From assembly GCA_921293015.1 (NCBI GenBank), contig OV121091.1, positions 33,092,839 through 33,156,838 on the forward strand: a stretch of DNA of 64,000 nucleotides, in the 5' to 3' direction. A program made the position numbers and the translations under genes. Each line of letters opens with the position of its first letter. The stretch's first letter is position 1. Origin of the DNA: Phorcus lineatus. Its lineage: Eukaryota > Mollusca > Gastropoda > Trochida > Trochidae. Below are positions 23,660-34,565 of the stretch, in pieces. The notes beneath the pieces were generated by a model. It had not been told where the DNA came from. It made no database searches and worked only from the letters and a program-made list of their open reading frames with translations.

Positions 23660-26600
23660 CTATCCATTAGTAGTTTCAAGAGAAAACTCTTTATTTTTCT
23701 TTATCTTCAATGCGACATTTTTGTCTCTGACCTTCAATATTTTATTTACTCGACAAATGAAAACGCGACGAAGTGTACATGCAATATCATGCAGCAATAA
23801 TAACTTTGTCACACACACACAGTTCTCATCAGCAAAACTAAACATTGTGTGGCTTGGTTCATGCTTGGACCATCTGTCCTCTTCGAGGTAAAGCGTCCCA
23901 TCTCCCCATTTAAACTGCTTCAACTCCTTATGGTAGGTGAGGTCAATCCATGCACATTCTGAAATAGATACATATTGCACAGATAATTCAAATTGATCTA
24001 CAATCAGTATTTGGTTTGAATTCCTGCACCAAAAACTTTTACATTATTGATTACTTTACCTATTTGAAGTTAAATGTAAACACGGTTTCATATTTACAAG
24101 CCATAACGAAAAAAAAATGTTCATCTTAACTCTTCAGCAACAAGTGCTTAGCACTAGCACGGACATATTTAATAGTATTGATAATTTTGTAAGAGGCATG
24201 ATGAACAGGAGATTGTTCTACATAATAATGTCTTATCAAAAAGTGGATTGGAGCTGTTTAAGAATTGAATGTCAGTTTGTGTGTTTGCAATGGAAAATGA
24301 AAGATCTCAAACCTACATTCAAACTCTTGTGAGCCAAGCGAGCGTGAGAGCGGGTTCACGAGAAATTGAATGTAGGTTCGACATCGTTCATTGTCCATTG
24401 CAAACACACAAACTGGCATTCAATTGTTATAATTTAGCACAATATCATCTTAGATTCTGAACGAGTAATATTGTGCAACGAGAAAAATTCCTGTGCAAAA
24501 TTTTACCACATGTGAAAATCATGATATTGCGGACTAGCAGCGCTAAAATATTATAAATGAAGCGTACACAGAAATAAAATCAACACAAGAACATGAGATA
24601 AGAGTTATCTGTTTTATGAATACCAAGTCATGGCGGCCGCCGAGAGCTGCCATTTATTCATGTCTTTTCGCCAAAATATGTAAAAGACAGTTGTTTAATT
24701 GAGGATGTGATTATAATGACTGTGTAATCGCCCCTCCCTTATCAAGTATGGATATATCGTGAGTGTTTAGTCGGGTTTGGTACGTTATGGTTCCCTATAT
24801 TGATCGTAATGTGAAGTTTATCTTGTGGCTGTCTGATAAATGTTTCTCGTTTTCTCTACAGTTCAAAACCCTAAAACACCTGAAACAATGCTTATATATG
24901 AATTTTGAAAAATCTTGAATTTAGAATAATTATGTTCAACTTCTTCTTTTCATTTTAATAAATAAAGAAGGTGAATTTGGTAAGTCAGATGTATGAACTT
25001 CAAAGTGCGAAATTATAGCAAAATGCACATTTCAGGAACCATTTTCAGTATAATTATTACCATATTTTGAGACATTTGGTGCAACCATCAACGAAATATA
25101 ATATGAAATATTGATATAAAATATGATATGAAATATTGATATAAAATATGATATGAAATATTGATATAAAATATTGATATAAAATATGATATGAAATATT
25201 GATATGAAATATTGATATGAAATATTGATATGAACCCTAGAGGGCTCAAGGTGTCGTGCTGACCTTGAAAAAAAGATTAAGGTAATTTACTGTTGCCCCC
25301 TTTTCTTTCATTTAGTCTGTCCCGAAGTTTGGAGATACAAGACGCAACGAATGGCAAGGTGCATTTAAAGAGTTTCAAAAGGGGTCTAGATGTCATAGTT
25401 AGCATAAAGATAAGGTCACGGTCCATGGTTATTTTGTCAGCAGATTGAAACTGTCACTTAAATTGGAGACACGTACTGTGTGAACGGTTCAGGTGATATC
25501 ACGTTCACAAAGAAAAACAAGTGCTTTGTTAACCTTGAAAATAGTTCAAGGTCAATAAATTGAGTACTGTCTGTGTTATCTCCTAATGTAGACTGTCACC
25601 AAATTTGAAACCTTTTAGTGGAGCGGTACATAAGCAGGTGTTCAAAATGCTGTTGTGAGAATTATGACAAACTCAACATAATTGACTGTTTTGGAACAAA
25701 ATCTGCAATAAATTTTCAAACATGAGTCTGACTGATTATGGAACATCCCATTCACAAGAATTTGAAAAGCTGGCAAAGTTCTGTGGTGACCTAAACAATA
25801 AAGCCAAGGTCACGATAAGTACTCGTTTTCTGCGTAATCCTCCATTTAGACTGTAAATAAATTTGGAGATTTGGGGACAACAATTCATGAGAAATATTTT
25901 TACTAAGAGTTTAAAAGTGGCTTAGGAATAAAAGTGCTTGTTTGATGTCCAACTTTCAGGTCGTACGTACGTATTTTTCTTATTCAGCATTGTGGCAGGG
26001 AACAATAAAAGCATTTCTGTATGATGCTGCACTCAAAAAATGAAGTTCACAGCTTAAAAATATCTTTAGTTGTGGAAGTGGCATCTTTCTTTGAATCTTG
26101 TTGCAGTACTTTCAACGGACCTCAGAATAATTGTAAACATAGATGGAGGTAAACGTCATAATTACCCTTCAATCGATTCAAAAGAGAATAACATTGTGAA
26201 AATAGATCTGTAGGCAGTCTAGCGTTGTCTACATCTAGCACGATCCGGGGCCATGTCTCTGTATCAAAGAAGAAAGACTGTAAAACCCTCTACTGAGTAA
26301 CAGTCAACGTCTCCGTACTACAACAATGAAAAAATGAACATCAAAGCCAACATTCCATGTATGGTACGCGTTGACAGAACACTTTTAAACGACCTAAGAT
26401 GACTCTCGGTGCTACCCTTTTATCTCTTCAGCACTTTAGAGTCACATAGACACATTAAACGCCACACCGTTGGAACGTTTAAGGTCATGAAGACACAAAA
26501 CCTCCGAACGACGATAAGGTACTCGTGCACAAACATTCATACCATGATAAGGTACTAGATCATGGAACACACAGACCTAGACACGATATGGTACTGGGTC

Positions 26601-27386
26601 ATGGAGACACACAAACTACCACACTGCGATAAACAGTAAACTTTTGAGTCACAGAAACCGTCAACTTAATGGAAACAAGTTTGAGCTTGACCCTCTCCTT
26701 GCCTTAGATGCACAGTGAATGAAAGAGTCAGTGTGTTGGTATTGTATGGGATATACCAGTCATTAATCATGTAAAGAAATCATGATAAATTACCAAAAAG
26801 TAAGTGGTCCGATCAGGGTGAAAAGGGGTCGAAAAGATTGGGGAATGGACAGAAAGTAAGGCATAGTGAGAGATTGATAGCTGAACTGAGAACAACTCAA
26901 ATTAGTTTGGCTTCTTTCAGCGACCTGTCAAGTACCAGTGCCCCTACTAGGAACATGTATGGTTCAGCTGGCATTGCGCTCGAGATCTTTGAAGCACCCA
27001 AACCACCACACTACACCACACCACAAAGACGTTTTGAGACAATGGGTGGATGAGGGATGTACAGAGATAAAGAAGAGTTTCTTCATTTGCACCGTATCTA
27101 GCAATTGATAAATTTCCAAGAGCTCGAATGCTAATAATCTTTCAGCATAAACCTTTTGTTTGAGGAAAGGTACAAGACTATTACAAGTGATACATAGTAA
27201 AGGAACGACTGTGATTGTAGTTTTCTAGAAACAGCTCTTGCTTATATATCAGTTATAGGAAATTTTTTTAAAAAACAATCCTTACATGTTGCTTCATGTG
27301 TTTGTCAAAAAGTAATGCTTTTTTTTCTTTAATAATACATAAAAATATCGTCTATTGTTACAACTCTTACTTACCTATATTATTTA

Positions 27387-27424
<38 letters not shown>

Positions 27425-28280
27425 TACATGATGGCAGATTTATCAGCCAGTTCTCTCTTTTCATCCACAATTTCACACTTTTGTTTTCCTCCCTGAATTG
27501 TGAAATTGTGGATGAAAAGAGAGAACTGGCTGATAAATCTGCCATCATCTAACTTTTCGAATGTGAAGAAAAAGAAGAAAACATCACACAAAGGACAAAA
27601 AAAAGCTTCCAAACAACAGGGTACAAAAGGATTGGAAGAAACACAACAGAACAACGCCCCCATCAATTGATATAGAACAAATTCAACATGATAACCTAGA
27701 ATCGGATGAGTCCTCTCTTGTAGAGGTATTGAGCCAGTCAGATGACTTACCATCATCCGAGGACCTTCACCGATCTAACACAAGTTTATCAAGCGTGAAG
27801 GACGACTCAATAGTATCAAAATTGGAAGAGAGAAGTAATGATACTTCATCGACATCATCGCATCAAAACCTTACAAAAAGCTTTTGGAGTAAATTCAACT
27901 TTATAAAAAGACACTCTTCAAAAAGCATAAAATCATATACTCCTAGAAATTACATGTACACAAGAAATGTCAATTGTGCAATTGAATCAATAGATCAATT
28001 CACGGACTGGGACCGACCAGGAAGATGCCTCTATAATGACTCAAATCTTAATCCCTCATAAATAGTGCATTGTGCACTACTCACGCTAACCACTTGTCAC
28101 TTGCTTATCAATCTAAGTCTACTACACATTGTTACAGCGTTAAGCTATGTACCTATATATTTGCCATGTTGTAAAAGCTCCACACTGTTGAAAAGACTTG
28201 TAAACAAGTCGAAATGCGACGCATCCAGTCATCATTAAAATTATATATACAGCAATTGTATATATAATTTTACAATACAG

Positions 28281-28343
<63 letters not shown>

Positions 28344-30973
28344 GTACATGGTTTCTGTCTCTAATTACATTAATAAGAAGTATACATCTTGATATGTAAA
28401 CATGTAAAAAACATATAATAATTCCAAAATAGAAATCTTAAAAATTCTAAATCACTCAAACAAACACAGCTTTGTCTTAATGTCTAAACAATACATTGTA
28501 GAATCAAGATTGAGTATTCGATGAACATAAGTCATGCAATCAAACTTCGTCTTCACTTGATTCCATTAAAAAAAATTTCAAAATGACTATTGTTTACCTT
28601 AGTCTAGAGAGGACGAGTAATGAGAATGAGGGTTCCAGAGCAAGGTAATTAATTTCGAGAGAAATATATTGTTTAGATATTAATACTAATTTGAAGATGA
28701 TTAGAAACATTTTTTAGAAATAATTACCGGACCGAAAAGCAATTATTTAACTTATGTCATGACCTTTAATTTTGTCTACTCAACTCTCCGATGACAAGAA
28801 TTGAGATTTAGATATCCCAGCAGTAAAGGTTAATCTGCTTATCTATCATTTAGAGAGTTTCTTTAATATTATAATATGGACATCAGATATAAGTTTGTGT
28901 TATTGAGAAGATTGTAACATTACAATATATCAATGTACATGTATACTGCATTCATGTAGTTATTGATAAATAGTTGATATCGGGGAGATGTGTTGATTTT
29001 GTTTGTATGTAGAACAGTCTCTACTGCATATAAAGGCGGGGTTCGAACCCCAGATCACATTATCTGACCGTTTACAAAATATTACAAAAATAAATCCAAC
29101 TTACCCAAACTGTCTCCAGTGTAGGCCTCTTTGAGTTTGTCCTCTCTAAAGCCCTTTTGAAACTGTGCAAGTGAACCCCCTTCCTTCTTACACGTCACCC
29201 TGGCATCAGCAAATGAAAGTCTTCTGCTATAGTACATTAACTGAATTGATTTGTTCTTATCTTTCGATGGGCCTGCAATACAGTATAAAAATCCAATCAA
29301 TGTCTTACCTTAAGCTTCTTTATTCATTATTCCCTTAAACACTATGTACCTTTCCTGAACCCGCTATCAGTTTCTTCTACAAGCTCTAACCTAGAGATTT
29401 TGAAAATCAGATGCTTTTGTTGAGGATACATAGCGAGTACACTTTACATTGAATCTGTCCTTAAGTCCCCATCCTGTCTCAGGGTAAGACGTATAGCTGA
29501 CGCTCCACTCTACTTATCTCAGGGTAAGACGTATAGCTGACGCTCCACTCTACTTACCCTGGGTGTAAACCCCAGCATTTACTTCGCACCGTGGCCTTAG
29601 ACCAACGAACTTTCTAAAAATAATCAACCAATGACTGCGCTTGAAAGGCCAGTCGGCAAATGATTTTGGCGGCGTCCATCCCTTCGAAAGTCAAACCGAG
29701 TGAGTGAGTGAGCGAGTCGGGGATTAACGTGTTTTGAACAATATTTTAGTTATTAAACACGTGGCTGACAAGCATCCAAAAGAGAGTGGACAGATCAGGT
29801 AGACAGGGATCGACTGGAAGAGGGAAAAGACGGAAAGAAAAACATAGTGATAGATAGACAACAGGTGTTAGAACAACTCAAATTTGGTCTGGCTTCTACT
29901 CGACGACCTTTCCAGTTTGGGTGCCTGCCAGGAGCATGTTAGCTCCGGCTGGCATAGCTCTAGGGGTCTCTGAAGCACGCAAACCACTTCACCACGATAA
30001 GGTATTGAGTCAAGTGGTGGAAATCAAACAGATCCTTAAACACTGGATGTATGATTTGTTGTAATAATTTAAACAGAATCGCAAAATTTGACTCGGACAT
30101 GGGCACCATCGTGGATTGGTAAAAAAAACATAACAGTTCCAGTTTGTTTACCTGTGGACGTCGACATTTGGCGGCAGATTGAAAGCCAAATGGAGTTGGA
30201 GAGGCTTTCTTTGGTTGGCTGAAATTTAATCGCACACCATCGCGATAAAAGTATAAGATTGGCTGAATCAAAGGCCACGGTGCGAAGTAAATGCTGGGGT
30301 TTACACCCAGGGTAAGTAGAGTGGAGCGTCAGCTATACGTCTTACCCTGAGACAGGATGTTAAGTCCCCTACATATGTCCTTGTTTCCAATAGGTTGACT
30401 GACTACCTCATTATACCTGTAAGGTACGTAGTACATTTAAGATTTAACCAAAATCAGAATCAGGAATCCAGCACTGTCTTGGTACAATCAGTCATAACTG
30501 AGTTCTTCACACTATATCTCACCTTCCATGTTCCTATACTTGAGACAAACTGGTTTTCTCGATCTACTGTATACGATACGTGACAAACTTCGGCAAGTAC
30601 TGTTTAAAATGCCACTTTTCTTCCATGTATCCTGTGATTGAAAGGCAATATATAACGTTCGCAGTATGTCAATAATATATCTACTTTTAAAAATGTCTGT
30701 CTGAAATCTGCATGAAGTAATTTGCTATAAATTCATTAAAAAAACAAATCTCTTTACCTTAACTTCTTCAGTCACTGTCTGACTTTCGGTTACATTCTTC
30801 AAACTCGAACTGTAACAGCTGTAACTGTCGTGGTGGTAAGTGTAAGATTTACAACCAAACGTTGTTTTGCAGGTCCTTTTGCACAAGGAAACGCCAATGG
30901 GACCTCCGTGCAGAAGTGTTGTAGATGTTGGACACAGGAAACCAGTTAAAACCAAAAAAAATATTTTTTCCAT
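23660..30973 (-). CDS. CTL1: secreted PAN-like plus C-type-lectin-like protein (4 exons, 263 aa)
   Basis: Exons on the minus strand: 30973-30758, 30631-30523, 29272-29105, 23958-23660 (216, 109, 168, 299 nt); phases 0, 1, 1 join into one open frame. Residues 1-20 are a signal peptide (MEKIFFLVLTGFLCPTSTT). Residues 21-108 have the cysteine pattern C-x3-C-x5-C-x11-C and a further pair (NSTC, PVC), like a PAN/apple half-module. Residues about 109-230 are a C-type-lectin-like domain: SFADARVTCKKEGGSLAQF, CAWIDL, FKWGDG, HEPSH, ENCVC and CTLRRVFIC. The calcium-site EPN/WND signatures are EPS and LHD, so classical sugar binding is doubtful. The usual stop after CQV is lost; the frame runs on for about 30 Lys-rich residues. 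Intron 2 holds a MULE-like element and intron 3 is 5.1 kb of repeats. Pairing of the distant last exon with exons 1-3 rests on phase and family order. Confidence 0.72.
24259..24429. mobile_element. Fold-back element in CTL1 intron 3
   Basis: Two arms of about 62 bp in inverted orientation. The outer part is GAATTGAATGTCAGTTTGTG at the left and its near-complement at the right; the inner part is AAACCTACATTCAA. Arms differ by a few substitutions, and the centre (TGTGAGC...GGTTCAC) also pairs partly, so nearly the whole 170 bp can fold. Confidence 0.8.
25091..25236. repeat. AT-only minisatellite
   Basis: Tandem units built from ATATGAAATATTGAT and ATAAAATATGAT, about 14 to 24 bp each, roughly ten copies. 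Confidence 0.85.
25245..25950. repeat. Diverged 180-bp-class tandem repeat with AGGTCA-type half sites
   Basis: Four degenerate units share the order (T)GACCTTGAAA or AAGGTCA, then TTTAGxCTGT, then AATTTGGAGA. Unit starts lie near 25255, 25420, 25540 and 25800. The repeated TGACCTT/AAGGTCA words resemble nuclear-receptor half sites, but they are simply part of the repeat consensus. Confidence 0.55.
26790..27050. repeat. Dispersed repeat family R1, copy 1
   Basis: Shares GGACAG...CATAGTGAGAGATTGATAG, CAACTCAAATT...GGCTTCT, GACCTxxCAAG and GCTGGCAT...TTTGAAGCA with copies at 29690, 42765, 47285 and 55500. No coding sequence. Best seen as an old interspersed repeat of about 300 bp. Confidence 0.6.
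27388..27420. repeat. (TA)n microsatellite, left flank
   Basis: TA run ending TTATTTACATG. A second TA run at 28282-28340 ends TTATGTACATG, so the two share the same right-hand neighbour. Confidence 0.85.
27428..27548. repeat. Perfect 50-bp inverted repeat with 21-nt loop
   Basis: Arms 27428-27477 and 27499-27548 are exact complements of each other, from ATGATGGCAGATTTATCAGC inward to AATTTCACA. The loop is 27478-27498. With no mismatch in 50 bp it must be young or actively maintained. Confidence 0.95.
27567..28061 (+). CDS. Open frame of unknown function, Lys/Ser/Asp-rich
   Basis: Open for 164 codons, ending at TAA 28059-28061. The start is Lys-rich (KKHNRTTPPSIDIEQ); the middle is acidic and Ser-rich (SDDLPSSEDLHRSNTSLSSV); the end mixes aromatic and basic residues (FWSKFNFIKRHSSK, DWDRPGRCLYNDSN). 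An acceptor-like CTCTTGTAG ends at 27724, so a shorter exon 27725-28061 is also possible. There is no ATG at the head of the frame. Its amino-acid mix is more protein-like than random AT-rich DNA. It sits between two TA runs inside CTL1 intron 3 on the opposite strand, so it could belong to an inserted element. Function not assignable. Confidence 0.3.
   Translation, partial: RKRRKHHTKDKKKLPNNRVQKDWKKHNRTTPPSIDIEQIQHDNLESDESSLVEVLSQSDDLPSSEDLHRSNTSLSSVKDDSIVSKLEERSNDTSSTSSHQNLTKSFWSKFNFIKRHSSKSIKSYTPRNYMYTRNVNCAIESIDQFTDWDRPGRCLYNDSNLNPS
28282..28340. repeat. (TA)n microsatellite, right flank
   Basis: Almost 30 TA units. Preceded by a small imperfect palindrome (AATTATATATACAG...GTATATATAATT) at 28239-28270. 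Confidence 0.9.
29470..30359. mobile_element. MULE-like DNA transposon, non-autonomous, 9-bp TSD
   Basis: 890 bp between two copies of TTAAGTCCC (29461-29469 and 30360-30368), a 9-bp target-site duplication. Terminal inverted repeats of 89 bp begin CATCCTGTCTCAGGGTAAG and run to CACCGTGGCCT. The left one carries an extra tandem 40-bp copy of its outer part. Long inverted repeats plus a 9-bp duplication fit the Mutator-like superfamily. No transposase is visible. It lies in CTL1 intron 2 and contains an R1 repeat copy. Confidence 0.88.
29690..30010. repeat. Dispersed repeat family R1, copy 2
   Basis: Most complete member: GAGTGAGTGAGTGAGCGAG, TTAACGTGTTTTGAACAATA, TTATTAAACACG, AAGCATCCAAAAGAGAGTGG, CTTCTACTCGACGACC, CTCCGGCTGGCATAGCTCTA, TAAGGTATTGAGTCAAGTGG. 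It is nested in the MULE-like element. The GAGTGAGTGAGT-plus-TTAACG start resembles repeats I associate with gastropod genomes (recollection, not verified). Confidence 0.65.
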
Positions 30974-30999
30974 CTGGCAACAGAGAAGAATCAGTCAAA

Positions 31000-33050
31000 C
31001 ATATTATATCTGTATTTCTGTATTTCAGTAATTTTGTAGTTCCTCCTTTGAAAAAAAATCCCCGCCTTTTGAATCAGAAAAAACACTCAAAATTACTTAT
31101 TCAAAAGAATCATATATTCAAAGCTTTCTGAGCTGTCCTTTTACCAATAGTTATATCCCTGTTTCATGTTGTACAGGATATTTGTTAAAAGGTTTGAAGG
31201 TTTAAATGAAGAGGCTTTGACATCGTGTTTATCATTTGTAAAATTTTGAACAACATTGTGAATATATTCAATTGATTTGTCAATAATTATAAATATGATA
31301 AAATAAACCTTTTAATAATATTTTGATAAGTATAACAAATGTCTCAGAATAACTTTCTGTCCAATGAACATGTGAATTTTGTCAGTTATTTTATATTGAT
31401 TAATTTCTATACTATCACATATAATTCATTGTGAGAAAACATATATAGAGAATCTTACCCAAGTGTCTTCTTATATCAAATCTATCAACACGGGTTGATG
31501 AAAGTGACAAATATCAGAGGCTTGCCGATATCAGAAGACACGAGGGTGAGATTCTATTTATCATCCAAAATCATTTTCCATTTCGACTTCGTGAAACATG
31601 TATATTTCTGAACACTGCACTACTCTAAGACTCATTTCAGTGATGCCATAGCATTGTGATGTCGTCATGTTTATGACATCATAGCATTGTAATGTCATTT
31701 CTTGATGGTGAAAAACAACTGTAATATCATGAACTTGACTTGATCAGGGCATTGTTCAAAATCTACTGTAGAAACGATATCTCCTAGAAGATATCACTTG
31801 ATCTTCCACAAGCCATATATCCTGTGGAACACAGTTTTGGATGATAAGTAGAAATATTTGCATTGCTATATATTGCGGCGAAAACTGCGAGAAGCTGAAA
31901 CTAGCATACAATGGAAGGAACAGCGATGAGATTCAGTGTAGCATTACAACTAAACCTTACTGGATATACGACATTTCTATACTTCTGACAAAATTACAAA
32001 CCTCCTTGCGGAATTGCAATGTTACCAAGATATCTAAATTCACATCATTTTTTTCTTACACCTAAAGCCCAATAAACTTTCTCTTTACATAATTAGGAAA
32101 TTGATATGTCCAAAATCACTAAATATTAGTTTAATGGATGTAACTTAAAGGAGTAACAATTTTGAATTACTGTAAACCTTTTTAAATTTTCCTGATTATG
32201 TTATTTTAGTTGACATCAAATAATTAATCTTTCATAATTGAAGTAAATGATACTAACAAATTATTAAGCGAAAAGCTATCAAGTAGCAGGGAACTAACCT
32301 TGTTGTGACTTGTCTTGTTTTGCAAGTGCTTCACTAAACTGACTATCTTCCTTTAAACCTCAAACATAATTCATGTAAATGCCATGACATTTAACACTTT
32401 GAACTTTTATTACAGCATTTTCTACTCAACAGCATTTGTGTATTTCAATTCCTCTATACAGTAAAAAAATTTCGGTTACGTTAGATCACAGTTAAGAGCA
32501 AAATTGGTAATTTGGAACTGAAATTTTGAATTGTTCAAAATGTCAAGCTACAAAATATACATTATCTCAAAGTAAGCCACGATTTTGTCATTTGTTTTGC
32601 CCAATTTAAGCTGATAACTTTGAAATAAGGATAAAGTTACAGTTATATAAGACAACACTAATTAACAAAGAACTCATTTTGAGAATTGTTTATAGTGATG
32701 ATAACACTGATCTTATGAAGAACTGTTCATATTTTAATTATTAATTCTTTAAGTGCAAGTTGTCTTTTTCTATAAAAAAAAAACAAAAAGAGAGAAAGTT
32801 ACAATGAGTAGAGACTTCACTTCTTTAATTAAACCGTCTTTATCGTAAGATAAGAGTAAAAATATGTGCAGATCACTTTAATTAACTTTAAACAACTTAA
32901 AAATTTATCAAACTGAGAATATTTATGCCAGGTAAAGTTTCTTTAAAGAAATCATTCTATAACACAAGCGTGATGAAACTATTAAGTATATAATCATTTC
33001 TTAAAGTATTCAAAGCAGGAAACCGGAGTAGAATATTTTGTCAAAAGTTA
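31000..33050. other. Intergenic, nothing recognised
   Basis: Upstream flank of CTL1 on the minus strand. AT-rich, with a short direct repeat around GATGTCGTCATG...CATAGCATTGTAATGTCAT at 31645-31700. A promoter for CTL1 must lie in or beyond this stretch but cannot be pinpointed. Confidence 0.4.
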
Positions 33051-33059
33051 AATCATATA

Positions 33060-33800
33060 TCGAAACATTATATTAAGAAATAGAGAGTGTAAAGGCATGG
33101 TAAACAAGAATTGACAAACTTTCAACATGTATTTTGCTGGAAAAGCTAAGGAAATATATGATTATGATTCTTAAAGTAATAATCATTGATTTACAATTGC
33201 GAATATCAAGAAACTAGAATTATTTTGTTAATAATTGAGAATTTATAAATGAAAACCGTTTTTGAAAGTCTTTACATTGTTCAGAAATACATTACCCAAA
33301 CCTGTAAAACTAATATTTAATACACTACCAGAACTAATTTAAACCTAACAATAAATCTATAACATCGGTCACCAAATATTGTTTTCCATTGTCATACAAC
33401 GCCATAATGGTATAAAAAAAAGATTTGGTAACCAAGAATGGCATATTACATTATTTTATTGCTTTGATTCCTGCATTTAATGGAAACCCACCATATTCAA
33501 CAGTATATAGAGGTAGAAGATTTAACACATAGGTATATCATATTGCACTTACCTTTTTTACTACATCAACTTTTTGCCCCCGAACTTTGGAAACATGATT
33601 TAGTTTTGAACTGAGCAAATCATCAAACATCTTTATAAGAGATTTATAAAGCGAGTCACCCAAGGTATTAATTAACCTCATGATGACTAATTAAGTCTAA
33701 GTAAGTTTCCATTCCTTACAATGTTTTACCATTTCATTTGTTTCTGTTTGTAATCGTCATACTGCCTTTGTTATACCATCAGTTATCAATAGCAATGGAT
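33060..33800 (-). mobile_element. LINE relic, second copy of the 21-kb family
   Basis: Diverged homologue of 20990-21860: shares GTGTAAAxGCATGG, AAGGAAATATATGA and, on the minus strand, a FDDLLSS...DVVKKV reading equivalent to FDAMISP...DVVEKV in the other copy. Heavily decayed, no long frame. Confidence 0.55.
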
Positions 33801-34009
33801 ATCCCTGCTGTCTCAAGTATGTCTTGCAGACAGACATCTCGTGTCGCCGATTGTGAGACAGTCATGCAAATTCTTCGCTTAGTATGACTGGCGCGTTATA
33901 TAAACTCCCAGGCAAAAGAAAGTTTTCATTTTTTTCATGCAAACATTAAGAGGGCTGGTAAGAGTTTGATTCTAAGCAGAAAATGATAACATTACTGTAT
34001 CGTTTCCTC

Positions 34010-34565
34010 TACACGAACGCATTGCATAGATCGCATCCACTGGATGCCCGTACAGCAATTTTGTTGGAAAGAGCAAACATTCAGTAACATTAAGAACACT
34101 AAAATTATGCCAAGACATTAGCATACGCAACGTTACCAAGCGAGCTGTCTTCAGCCAAACCACCATAAAAAGGAAGTTAATGTGCTACCAGCAGACAGGC
34201 CAGACACAGGACACAGATCGGGGAGACGAAGATAGTTACATCATGCAGGTTCACCTGCAAAAGCGATTCAAAACGGCAACATCAATTGCAGCAACGACAT
34301 CCGATCATGTCATCAGCACGTGAACAACCCTCTGTCGACTTCGTTTGGCTGGTATACGAGCCTACCACCCTTTCCAAGGAATGGCTTTGACCTGTCTACA
34401 CCATCAACACAGATTACGATGGACAACTATTATGCACCATTGGTAGCGACGTGACGTGACTGCAAGAGGATGCTGTTAACAGATGAGAGCAGGTTTTGGC
34501 TATTCAGGAACGATGACAGGGTTCGAGTTTATTGACGAAGGGGCGATCGTCTTGCACCAAACTGA
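34010..34565 (+). mobile_element. Tc1/mariner transposase relic
   Basis: Scattered plus-strand frames match the Tc1-type transposase in order: FSQTTIKRKLMCYQQTGQT (helix-turn-helix end), DEDSYIMQVHLQKRFKTATS, RLRLAGIRAYHPF, HHQHRLRWTTIMHHW, then DESRF-like and RVRVYRR-like segments near 34480-34550. Several frame changes and stops separate them and the C-terminal third is missing. No terminal repeats were identified. Confidence 0.8.

Noticed and set aside
25245-25950. Cluster of nuclear-receptor response elements
   Set aside because: The AGGTCA-like words recur because they belong to the repeat unit; spacing does not suggest selected paired sites.
27424-27756. 110-codon minus-strand frame
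   Set aside because: Much of it runs through the perfect inverted repeat, where both strands read the same words, and the remainder is antisense to the other frame. It has no independent support.
29036-29053. GGGGTTCGAACCCC as a tRNA B box
   Set aside because: It is a self-complementary word with no A box or cloverleaf around it.
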